Origin: Erwinia_E haradaeae_C
Lineage (GTDB): Bacteria; Pseudomonadota; Gammaproteobacteria; Enterobacterales; Enterobacteriaceae
DNA: 64,000 nt
Direction: 5' to 3'
NCBI RefSeq assembly: GCF_900698995.1
Contig: NZ_LR217735.1
Coordinates: forward strand, 310,001-374,000
Within the stretch, counting starts at the first letter, position 1. Every line of letters starts with the position of its first letter. The position numbers and the translations under genes are program-made. Shown piece by piece: positions 1-7,571 of the stretch. Below the pieces are notes generated by a model. That model was not told the origin of the DNA. It worked only from the letters and a program-made list of their open reading frames with translations, and did not search any database.

Positions 1-212
1 ATGCACTATTTGTTGTAGATGCTCATCATGAGCATATTGCGATTAAAGAAGCAAATAATTTAGGTATTCTGGTGTTTTCTATTGTAGATACCAATTCTGA
101 TCCAGCTGGCGTGGATTTTATTATTCCAGGAAATGATGACGCTATTCGTGCTGTTAATTTATATCTAACAATAGTAGAGGCTACTATTCGTGATGGGTTA
201 TCTAGAGCGTAA
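1..212 (+). CDS. rpsB: 30S ribosomal protein S2, 3' end only
   Basis: This is the C-terminal part of ribosomal protein S2, which binds the small subunit near the 16S 3' region. The frame starts at base 3 and reads ALFVVDAHHEHIAIKEANNL, then VDTNSDPAGVDFIIPGNDDA, both hallmark S2 segments. The 5' end lies outside the window. The protein stops at SRA, about 20 residues earlier than the E. coli protein, so the variable acidic tail has been lost. It precedes tsf in the same direction, as in enteric bacteria. The identification is secure. Confidence 0.95.
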   Translation, partial: ALFVVDAHHEHIAIKEANNLGILVFSIVDTNSDPAGVDFIIPGNDDAIRAVNLYLTIVEATIRDGLSRA

Positions 213-360
213 TTTAGGTTAAATAATAGAATGTATAATACTACTGAGTTATTATTTAAGATATGTTAGGTATATTTTATTATTATTAATAAATAGTTTT
301 TATGAAATAGTGATTTGAATAGGTTGTGAGATTTTGACTTTTTTTGGTATTTATTATATA

Positions 361-393
361 ATTTCTTTTAAAAAGAAATCGGTGTCTTTTTTT
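361..393 (+). terminator. Possible attenuator/terminator between rpsB and tsf
   Basis: A short hairpin with a 7-bp stem (361-367 with 373-379) is followed by a run of seven T at 387-393. The stem is all A/T except one G-C pair and therefore weak. In enteric bacteria the rpsB-tsf spacer also holds a partial terminator, so an attenuator is plausible here. This is inferred from shape only. Confidence 0.3.
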
Positions 394-466
394 AAAAACA
401 TACTGTTGTATATTAGATTTATATATATATTTTAAATATAATGCGAGTTAATCGTAGGAGAAAAGA

Positions 467-1321
467 ATGGTTCCAATTACCGCTGCTCTAGTAAAAGATT
501 TACGAGAACGCACCGGTGCAGGTATTATGGATTGTAAAAAAGTACTTACTGATGCGCACGGTGATATTGATTTAGCCATAAGATATATGCGTCAATCTGG
601 CATAATTAAAGGAGCAGAAAAAACGAAAAATATAGCTTCAGAAGGTTTAATTAGATGCAAAATTATAGGAAATAATGGCGTTATCTTGGAGATTAATTGT
701 CAGACAGATTTTGTGGTTAAGGATGTTCGCTTTCAATTATTTGCTGATAAAGTACTTGATGCTGCCATTTTTAGTAACGTGATAGATGCAAAAAAACTAG
801 AAGATAAATTTCAAGAGGAGCGTATGTCTCTAATTTCTCATTTTGGTGAAAATATTAATATTCGACGAATAGTTTCTCTAGAAGGTTCGGTTTTAGGGTC
901 ATATGTACATAATCAACGTATTGGTGTTTTAGTGTCTCTGACAAAATCAAGCACTAACTTTGCTAAAAAAATTGCTATGCATATCGCAGCAAGCAAACCC
1001 GAATTTATTTCACCACAAGATGTATCACCTAAAATTTTAGAAAAAGAGTATCAGGTTCAATTAGAAATTGCAATGCAATCTGGAAAAGCAAAAGAGATTG
1101 CTGAAAAAATAGTGAAAGGTAGAATGCAAAAATTTATTCGAGAAATATCTCTAACTAGTCAACCATTTATTTTAGATTTAAATAAAGATGTCGGCCAATG
1201 TCTTGCAGAAGAAGATGCAATTGTAAATAATTTTATACGCTTTGAGGTAGGTGAAGGGATTAAGAAAAAAGAATCAAATTTTGCAAAAGAAGTTTCAGTA
1301 TTAGCTCAAATCACGAAGTAG
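467..1321 (+). CDS. tsf: Translation elongation factor Ts
   Basis: EF-Ts is the cytoplasmic guanine-nucleotide exchange factor that recycles EF-Tu from GDP to GTP. The 284-residue protein matches the enteric length of about 283. The N-terminal UBA-like module contains LRERTGAGIMDCKK, and the core carries NCQTDFV, the conserved TDFV motif that contacts EF-Tu. GENINIRR and the C-terminal FIRFEVGEGI are also present. The ATG is preceded by AGGAG at a good distance. It follows rpsB and precedes pyrH, the classical enteric order. Confidence 0.97.
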   Translation: MVPITAALVKDLRERTGAGIMDCKKVLTDAHGDIDLAIRYMRQSGIIKGAEKTKNIASEGLIRCKIIGNNGVILEINCQTDFVVKDVRFQLFADKVLDAAIFSNVIDAKKLEDKFQEERMSLISHFGENINIRRIVSLEGSVLGSYVHNQRIGVLVSLTKSSTNFAKKIAMHIAASKPEFISPQDVSPKILEKEYQVQLEIAMQSGKAKEIAEKIVKGRMQKFIREISLTSQPFILDLNKDVGQCLAEEDAIVNNFIRFEVGEGIKKKESNFAKEVSVLAQITK

Positions 1322-1489
1322 TTTTATGAGCATCGCCATTTAGATAGTTGTTTTCAAAATTTAACTATTCAAAAATAATCTCAGCTGCGTTATATAGAAC
1401 TCTTTGAGATTTGAAAGATGATTTTGATGAAAATATAATTCTAGTGAAAATTAGAATTCCTGATTACAGACATCGTCTAGGACATGACT

Positions 1490-2215
1490 ATGGCGACTTA
1501 TATAAAACCTGTATATCAACGTATCCTGCTAAAGTTGAGCGGTGAGGCATTCCAAGGTTCTGAAGGTTTTGGCATCAATCCAAGTTCGTTAAAGCGTTTG
1601 GCAAAAGAAGTGAAAGAGTTAGTAGCATTAGGTGTTCAGATAGGCATAGTTATTGGTGGTGGTAATTTATTTCGTGGGTCAGGTTTAGAACAGGCTGGTA
1701 TGAATCGTGTAGTAGGAGATCATATGGGAATGTTAGCAACAGTAATGAACGGTTTAGCCATGAGAGATGCCATGTATCGTGCGAATATGCAGGTCACTCT
1801 TATGTCTGCTATCCCTTTAAATACTGTTTGCGATACTTATTGTTGGGACAAGGCTAATAGTCTTTTACAGAATAATCACGTAGTTATTTTTGCCGCAGGT
1901 ATTGGTAACCCATTTTTTACTACTGACTCTGCAGCTTGTTTGCGTGGTATTGAAATTCAGGCTAACGCAGTACTAAAAGCTACTAAAGTAGATGGTGTTT
2001 ATTCTGCGGATCCAGCAAGTTGCCCCAAGGCGGTGTTATATGAAAAACTTACTTACTCAGAAGTATTAAGTAGCGCTCTAAAAATCATGGATTTGGCGGC
2101 TTTTACTTTAGCGCGCGATCATGGGATACCTATTCGTGTATTTAATATGAATAAGTCAGGCGCTCTACGTCGTATACTTATGGGTAAAAAAGAAGGAACT
2201 TTAATTACAAATTAA
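1490..2215 (+). CDS. pyrH: Uridylate kinase (UMP kinase)
   Basis: This cytoplasmic amino-acid-kinase-fold enzyme phosphorylates UMP to UDP, the step feeding all pyrimidine nucleotides and UDP-sugars. Visible motifs are the N-terminal ILLKLSGEA, the glycine-rich IGGGNLFRG, the MNRVVGDHMGMLATVMN segment, GNPFFTTDSAA, and the C-terminal kinase region MDLAAFTLARD. I chose the second of two in-frame ATGs. AGGA at 1479-1482 lies 7 nt from 1490 but only 1 nt from the ATG at 1484, and 241 residues equals the E. coli length. It sits between tsf and frr in the enteric order. Confidence 0.96.
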   Translation: MATYIKPVYQRILLKLSGEAFQGSEGFGINPSSLKRLAKEVKELVALGVQIGIVIGGGNLFRGSGLEQAGMNRVVGDHMGMLATVMNGLAMRDAMYRANMQVTLMSAIPLNTVCDTYCWDKANSLLQNNHVVIFAAGIGNPFFTTDSAACLRGIEIQANAVLKATKVDGVYSADPASCPKAVLYEKLTYSEVLSSALKIMDLAAFTLARDHGIPIRVFNMNKSGALRRILMGKKEGTLITN

Positions 2216-2357
2216 TGTTTGTCTTATTTTAACCAGATAAAAATAAAGAGAATTAAGGTAGGCGCTGCCAATCTAATGAAGGTGATAAGTTATTGACAGA
2301 TTGTGTTTTAGTTCCTGAGAATAGTGATAATATCCATAGCATGTAAGGCTGTATAGA

Positions 2358-2915
2358 GTGATAAATGATATTCAGAATAACGCTGAAATTCGCATGACAA
2401 AATGCGTAGCAGTGTTTATACAAAACATTAGAAAAATTCATACCGGGCGCGCATCAGTATCTATACTTGACGGTATAGTTATTGATTATTATGGATCGTC
2501 TTCTCCTTTATCTCAGTTGGCTAATATTACTGTAGAAAATGCTTGCACATTAAAAATTAACGTATTTGATAGATCTATCATTCCTTTAGTTGAAAAAGCA
2601 ATTATAACTTCAGGTTTAGGTTTTAATCCGCAGACAGTAGGTATAGATATCCGTATTCGACTTCCAACATTAACTGAAGAGCGTCGACATAAACTCATTA
2701 AACTGGTACGTAGTGAATCTGAACAGGGAAAAATTTCAGTTCGTAATATACGTCGCGATGCTAATGATCATATTAAGCTGCTTTTAAAACAAAAAAAAAT
2801 TAGCCTAGAGGAAGACCGACGTGCACAAGAACTGGTACAGAAAATCACTGATATTTTCATTAAAAAAATAGATGGAATCCTGCTAGATAAAGAAAAGGAC
2901 ATATTAGATTTTTAA
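2358..2915 (+). CDS. frr: Ribosome recycling factor
   Basis: RRF acts with EF-G to split post-termination ribosomes. The 185-residue protein equals the enteric length. Family segments include KIHTGRAS, the LKINVFDRS hinge region, LPTLTEERR, and VRNIRRDANDHIK, whose basic residues bind rRNA. Translation begins at a GTG (MINDI...), the same rare start I recall for E. coli frr. A run of nine A at 2791-2799 lies inside the gene and the frame continues correctly through it. It belongs to the rpsB-tsf-pyrH-frr group. Confidence 0.96.
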   Translation: MINDIQNNAEIRMTKCVAVFIQNIRKIHTGRASVSILDGIVIDYYGSSSPLSQLANITVENACTLKINVFDRSIIPLVEKAIITSGLGFNPQTVGIDIRIRLPTLTEERRHKLIKLVRSESEQGKISVRNIRRDANDHIKLLLKQKKISLEEDRRAQELVQKITDIFIKKIDGILLDKEKDILDF

Positions 2916-3024
2916 AAATTTTACCACAATATTTATATGTTAGTATTATATATGATGTCCTAAATTAGAACGATTGTTCGATTTTTTACAGTGACGCCTG
3001 AATTTTATTATTCTGAGTAAATGT

Positions 3025-4224
3025 ATGAAGCAATTAACGATCCTCGGCTCAACTGGCTCTATCGGTAGTAGTACGCTATCTGTAGTTCGAGAAAACCGTA
3101 AGCTATTTTCTGTTAAAGCTTTAGTGGCGAGACGAAATGTCGAACGGATGATGTGGCAATGTTTAGAGTTTCGCCCGGATTTTGCTGTTATGTTAGATGA
3201 AAAAGCTGCGCGCGAATTACGTTTTCGATTACATTATTTTCATGTCTCTACTGAAGTCTTAAATGGTCAACAGGCAATCTGCGATATGGCTGCGCTAGAT
3301 GATGTGGATCAGGTAGTGTCGGCAATTGTAGGGGTAGCAGCCCTGTTGCCTACTTTATCAGCTATTCAAGCTGGCAAACAAGTTTTGCTAGCTAATAAAG
3401 AATCATTAGTAACATGCGGGCGCCTTTTTTTAGAAGCGGTCATTTCTTCTCAAGCTCAGATTGTGCCTATTGATAGTGAACATAATGCCATTTTTCAAAG
3501 CTTACCTGTATCTTTACAGACTCAGTTAGGTTTTGCTGTTTTAGAAAACAATGGTGTTGAGAGTATTATTTTGACAGGGTCAGGAGGTCCGTTTCGCGAC
3601 ATTCCTTTATCAAAACTGCGTTATATGACACCAGATCAAGCATGTTTGCATCCAAATTGGATGATGGGACGTAAGATATCTGTTGATTCAGCCACGATGA
3701 TGAATAAAGGTTTAGAATATATTGAGGCAAAATGGCTTTTTAATGCTTCAGATAAGCAGATGGAAGTGATTATTCATCCACAGTCTGTTATACACTCTAT
3801 GGTGCGCTATCTAGATGGTGGTATTATGGCACAGTTAAGCTTCCCGGATATGCGATCGCCAATTGCTTATGGTATGGGTTGGCCTCAGAGAGTGAATTCA
3901 GGAGCTCCAAAGCTTAATTTTCAGAAACTTTCAGAAATGACTTTTTCAAAGCCTGATTATGTGCGTTATCCTTGCTTAAAGCTGGCTATTCAGGCTAGCC
4001 AAGCAGGACAGGCAGCTACCACGATATTGAACGCCTCTAATGAAATTGCGGTGGCAGCATTTTTAGCATCAAGAATAGCTTTTACTGATATTGTTTCACT
4101 CAATGCTGAGGTTTTAGACAGTTTGTCCTGCTGTGAGCCAGATAGCGTTGATGCGGTACTTGTTATCGACTGTGAAGCAAGATCTATAGCATGGGAGTTA
4201 TTGTCACGATTTATTAGAAAATGA
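3025..4224 (+). CDS. dxr: 1-deoxy-D-xylulose 5-phosphate reductoisomerase
   Basis: Dxr converts DXP to 2-C-methyl-D-erythritol 4-phosphate with NADPH, the first committed step of the MEP isoprenoid pathway. The N-terminal GSTGSIGSSTL is the NADPH-binding loop. The metal ligands Asp150, Glu152 (PIDSEHNAI) and Glu231 (MNKGLEYIEA) are all present, as is the flexible-loop segment HPNWMMGRKISVDSATMM. The length of 399 matches the family. The product feeds uppS just downstream, so precursor and carrier-lipid synthesis are neighbours, as in enteric bacteria. Confidence 0.97.
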   Translation: MKQLTILGSTGSIGSSTLSVVRENRKLFSVKALVARRNVERMMWQCLEFRPDFAVMLDEKAARELRFRLHYFHVSTEVLNGQQAICDMAALDDVDQVVSAIVGVAALLPTLSAIQAGKQVLLANKESLVTCGRLFLEAVISSQAQIVPIDSEHNAIFQSLPVSLQTQLGFAVLENNGVESIILTGSGGPFRDIPLSKLRYMTPDQACLHPNWMMGRKISVDSATMMNKGLEYIEAKWLFNASDKQMEVIIHPQSVIHSMVRYLDGGIMAQLSFPDMRSPIAYGMGWPQRVNSGAPKLNFQKLSEMTFSKPDYVRYPCLKLAIQASQAGQAATTILNASNEIAVAAFLASRIAFTDIVSLNAEVLDSLSCCEPDSVDAVLVIDCEARSIAWELLSRFIRK

Positions 4225-4390
4225 TCTGTTATGATTTGCTTCATGATCATTGATGATAATTTCTGACTTTGAAGTTAGAGATTATTAATAATGTTAATAA
4301 AACAGCTAATTATATTATATCAGCTTAGCTTTAATAAAGAAAGATTCTCAGAAGCGATTTCATTCTGAACTAGGGGAATCATGACGCACG

Positions 4391-5134
4391 ATGTCGCCCG
4401 AAGATCAATTACAATATCAGAACCAAAAGATGGTTAAGCCCCGTCATGTAGCAATTATTATGGATGGTAATGGTCGATGGGCAACAAAACAAGGAAAATT
4501 ACGCATGTCTGGACATCAGGCAGGTGCAGAATCTGTTCGGCGCGCTATTAGTTTTGCAGTAAGTTATCAATTAGATGCACTGACGTTATATGCTTTTAGT
4601 AGTGACAATTGGAGTCGTCCTAATCAGGAAGTTATAGCCTTATTAGAGTTATTTGTCTTAGTTCTGGATGCAGAAGTTAAAAATTTAAATAAACATGATA
4701 TTCGCTTGAATATTATTGGCGATACCACCCGTTTTAGCCATCGCTTACAAGACTGCATTCGATGCGCTGAAGAAAAAACTCAGAACAATCAAGGCTTAAT
4801 ATTAAATATTGCTGTAAATTATGGGGGGCGTTGGGATATTATTCATGGAGTGCGGGCGTTAGCAGAACAGGTGCGAGATGGGAGCCTTCTTCCAGAAGAA
4901 ATCGAAGAAAAAACGTTAAGCGCACATTTGTGCTTAAGTGCAATAGTACCTGTTGATCTTGTAATAAGGACTGGGGGAGAATATCGTATTAGCAATTTTC
5001 TATTATGGCAAGCGGCTTACGCAGAGTTTTGGTTTACAGACATCTTGTGGCCTGATTTTGATGAAAATGTTTTTCAAGGCGCGCTACATGCATTTGCAAA
5101 ACGAGAGCGTAGATTTGGTGGTATTGCTCTTTAA
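4391..5134 (+). CDS. uppS: Undecaprenyl diphosphate synthase (cis-prenyltransferase)
   Basis: UppS (IspU) extends farnesyl diphosphate with isopentenyl diphosphate units to C55 undecaprenyl diphosphate, the lipid carrier for peptidoglycan and O-antigen precursors. The catalytic P-loop-like IIMDGNGRW carries Asp25, and the C-terminal signature RTGGEYRISNFLLWQ is intact, followed by the conserved FTDILWPDFDE. The length of 247 fits. The ATG at 4391 is 13 nt from AGGGGA. A nearer ATG at 4381 is out of frame and reaches a stop after 18 codons, so it is rejected as the start. Confidence 0.96.
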   Translation: MSPEDQLQYQNQKMVKPRHVAIIMDGNGRWATKQGKLRMSGHQAGAESVRRAISFAVSYQLDALTLYAFSSDNWSRPNQEVIALLELFVLVLDAEVKNLNKHDIRLNIIGDTTRFSHRLQDCIRCAEEKTQNNQGLILNIAVNYGGRWDIIHGVRALAEQVRDGSLLPEEIEEKTLSAHLCLSAIVPVDLVIRTGGEYRISNFLLWQAAYAEFWFTDILWPDFDENVFQGALHAFAKRERRFGGIAL

Positions 5135-5142
5135 AAATTTAC

Positions 5143-5259
5143 AGGAACTTAAATGTTTATAGAAACTTAAATGTTTATAGGAACTTAAATGTTTATGGGA
5201 ACTTAAATGTTTATGGGAACTTAAATGTTTATGGGAACTTAAATGTTTATGGGAACTTA
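5143..5259 (+). repeat. 18-bp tandem array between uppS and cdsA
   Basis: Six complete copies of an 18-bp unit, consensus GGGAACTTAAATGTTTAT, run from 5143 to 5250, with a 9-bp partial copy at 5251-5259. The first two copies differ slightly (AGGA or AGAA in place of GGGA), and the last four are nearly identical. Each unit contains a purine core, a spacer and ATG. Reading from each ATG gives six codons ending in TAA, or TAG in the last, with the next ATG directly after. The array ends exactly in the AGGAGG ribosome site of cdsA. Enteric uppS-cdsA spacers are much shorter, so this expansion appears lineage-specific. Confidence 0.95.
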
Positions 5260-5264
5260 GGAGG
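5259..5264 (+). promoter_or_regulatory. Strong Shine-Dalgarno of cdsA
   Basis: AGGAGG lies 4 nt before the ATG at 5269. It overlaps the TAG stop (5258-5260) of the last minicistron in the tandem array, a geometry that would permit translational coupling. It also supports the ATG at 5269 over the TTG at 5266. Confidence 0.75.
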
Positions 5265-5268
5265 CTTG

Positions 5269-6132
5269 ATGTTACGAATGCGATGCATCACCTCATTAGT
5301 ATTAATTCCAATTATTATTTTAGCATTATTTTATCTACCTATATTGTTATTTGGTATCACTATATTTTTAATAAGCATGCTAGCTGCATGGGAATGGTGT
5401 CCTTTGGCAGGTTTATCTTCTTGCTGTCATCGGGTATTCTTTATAATATTATGTGGATTGATTTTATTCATTAGCATGTTTGATATATTATCCGGTAATG
5501 CGCTGAAGGGAGCACATTGGTTAAGAATTCCTGATATGTTATGGGTTTCAATATGGTGGTGGATATTAGCAATACCTTTAGTATTATTTTATCCATCTTC
5601 AGCCTTATTGTGGAGAAATTCGCGTGTCTTGAGTATTTTATTTGGTTTATTAACTATTTGGTCGTTTTTTTGTGGTATGCTGGCGGTTCGTCAATATCAC
5701 TATCAATTTGATCACATTGTTGGTGCGTGGCGTCTTCTATATTTATTAATATTAGTCTGGGGGATAGATTCTGGTGCCTACTTATTTGGAAAAGTTTTTG
5801 GAAAACATCAGTTAGTGCCAAAAATTTCATCAGGAAAAACATGGGAGGGTTTGTTAGGTGGTCTATTTAGTGCATTTATAATCTTTTTTTTATTTACCCA
5901 GCTAAAAATATTGAGTGTAGCGCCAATAAGTTTGTTTTTATGTTCTATATTTACCGTGCTCGCTTCTATTTTGGGTGATTTAAGTGAAAGCATTTTTAAA
6001 CGTGCAGCTGGCATCAAAGATAGCGGTAAACTAATTCCTGGACATGGTGGTATATTAGATCGTATTGATAGTCTGACTTCTGCCGCTCCAATTTTCGCTA
6101 GTTTGCAGTTTATGATTACAGAAGTTCTCTAA
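5269..6132 (+). CDS. cdsA: Phosphatidate cytidylyltransferase (CDP-diacylglycerol synthase)
   Basis: This integral inner-membrane enzyme makes CDP-diacylglycerol from phosphatidic acid and CTP, the branch point to phosphatidylethanolamine, phosphatidylglycerol and cardiolipin. There are multiple hydrophobic segments along 287 residues. The C-terminal family signature SIFKRAAGIKDSGKLIPGHG, followed by GILDRIDS, is complete, and GADSGAYMFGK-like GIDSGAYLFGKVFGK is present. I start at the ATG behind AGGAGG, giving MLRMRCITS, in line with E. coli MLKYRLIS. The next enteric gene, rseP, is absent. Confidence 0.95.
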   Translation: MLRMRCITSLVLIPIIILALFYLPILLFGITIFLISMLAAWEWCPLAGLSSCCHRVFFIILCGLILFISMFDILSGNALKGAHWLRIPDMLWVSIWWWILAIPLVLFYPSSALLWRNSRVLSILFGLLTIWSFFCGMLAVRQYHYQFDHIVGAWRLLYLLILVWGIDSGAYLFGKVFGKHQLVPKISSGKTWEGLLGGLFSAFIIFFLFTQLKILSVAPISLFLCSIFTVLASILGDLSESIFKRAAGIKDSGKLIPGHGGILDRIDSLTSAAPIFASLQFMITEVL

Positions 6133-7571
6133 GGGAGAATACTATTTAGCGAGAGTATACTATTTGGTGGTATACTTGGAAAATCTTTCTTAAAGTTTGT
6201 ATAAAAAATATTAAGATCATTGTACATCAGTGTTGGTATTTTAGATGGTGTATTACTATAAAGTATAAATAATGCAATATTTTATTTCTTTTAAATATTA
6301 AATAGGTTTTATTTCATAAAATTGATAGTTTTGATAATTGAAATGTTAAATGAAGACGTAATTACTTTGAATCTCGTATGTCTTTATGAAATGAATCAAT
6401 AATTAAAATTATTTAATAGATGTATGATCAAAACAAGATCTGCGTTAATTGTAAGTTTTGTTTGATCTTTAATTGAGAAAATAAATTTTATTCTGATAAT
6501 TTTTTAAATGTGTTTATTCAAAAATTATTTTATTCATTATTTTGATTATAGTTAAGTAAATATTCTTTTAGTAGGTTAGTTCTTTAATAAGTAGTTGTAA
6601 GTAAATGTATTGATAGAGTAAATAAGTTAGGGTGGAATAATTTATTTAAAAGTTGTAGTGAAATGATTAGTGCAAATATTTTTATACAGTACCATATATT
6701 CAACTATATCTTTTTATGATACATAGAGCATTAAAAATTGCTACACCTGTTAACTACAAGTACAATCTAGATGACTTTTATTTTTCGTCCTATTTATACC
6801 TTATAAGTTGATCTATTGAGATGACAGATGCTAGAAGTATAAGTATTCTTTATAGAGAGCCGATAAGACTAAAAAAATAAAATATTTTTTGATAAAAATT
6901 ATCATCGTCCTTATAGTATCTCGGTGTGCTATGGTCAAATTACTTTAACAAATCTGCTTTGTATAGAGCTTTAGTTAGTGGCTTTATAAGATAGAGCTTT
7001 TCTAAATGAAAAGAATTATATTTTACAAAAATTTTAAGCACATTACAGGTTTTTTCCTTGTATGCGTAGTACGTCTGCTTAATATAGAATAGTTTTCTAG
7101 TATGAGTCGTTGGTTATTATTTGTAAAAAAATTTTTATATCTAAAATATACTTAATTTTGATGTTAAAAATATTTAAAATGAATCATAATTGAAAGACAA
7201 TGCCATAATTTTAATTGATATTTTTTATTTGACCAAGTGTTTGTTCTTTAGATGAATAGAATATTACGGCATTTACTACATCATGTTTCTGGCGCTCTTT
7301 CAGCGTTAATCTTTGGACGATCAACCCTTGTTCACTGTTAGTCTAGATAGTGATAACCTACTTTTTCTATAGTATTGAAGATAATAGGTAGCCTCATGCC
7401 TGAACAAATTCATAAACTTTTTTATTATTTTAATGTCATTGGTCCAGTATTTTGCAAAGGGCTATTATTTATAATGATTTATCATATTGTGGATTGCGTA
7501 AAATTACATAACTTTGTGCTATGTAATAAAATTTATAATAAAAGCCGGGATGCATTTACCAAAGGATGCCA
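6133..7571. other. Gene-free gap at the rseP position
   Basis: In E. coli rseP (about 1.35 kb) lies between cdsA and bamA. Here about 1.44 kb of AT-rich DNA with stops in all frames replaces it. I found no HExxH, PDZ or LDGG motif to prove a relic. At 6136-6171 there is an imperfect 18-bp direct repeat (GAGAATACTATTTAGCGA and GAGTATACTATTTGGTGG). Bases 7262-7345 are clearly richer in G and C than their surroundings, and their minus strand is open for about 43 codons (7214-7342). That is too short to call. Confidence 0.6.

Noticed and set aside
5143..5259. CRISPR-like array
   Set aside because: The repeats are head-to-tail with no unique spacers between them, and no cas genes are present.
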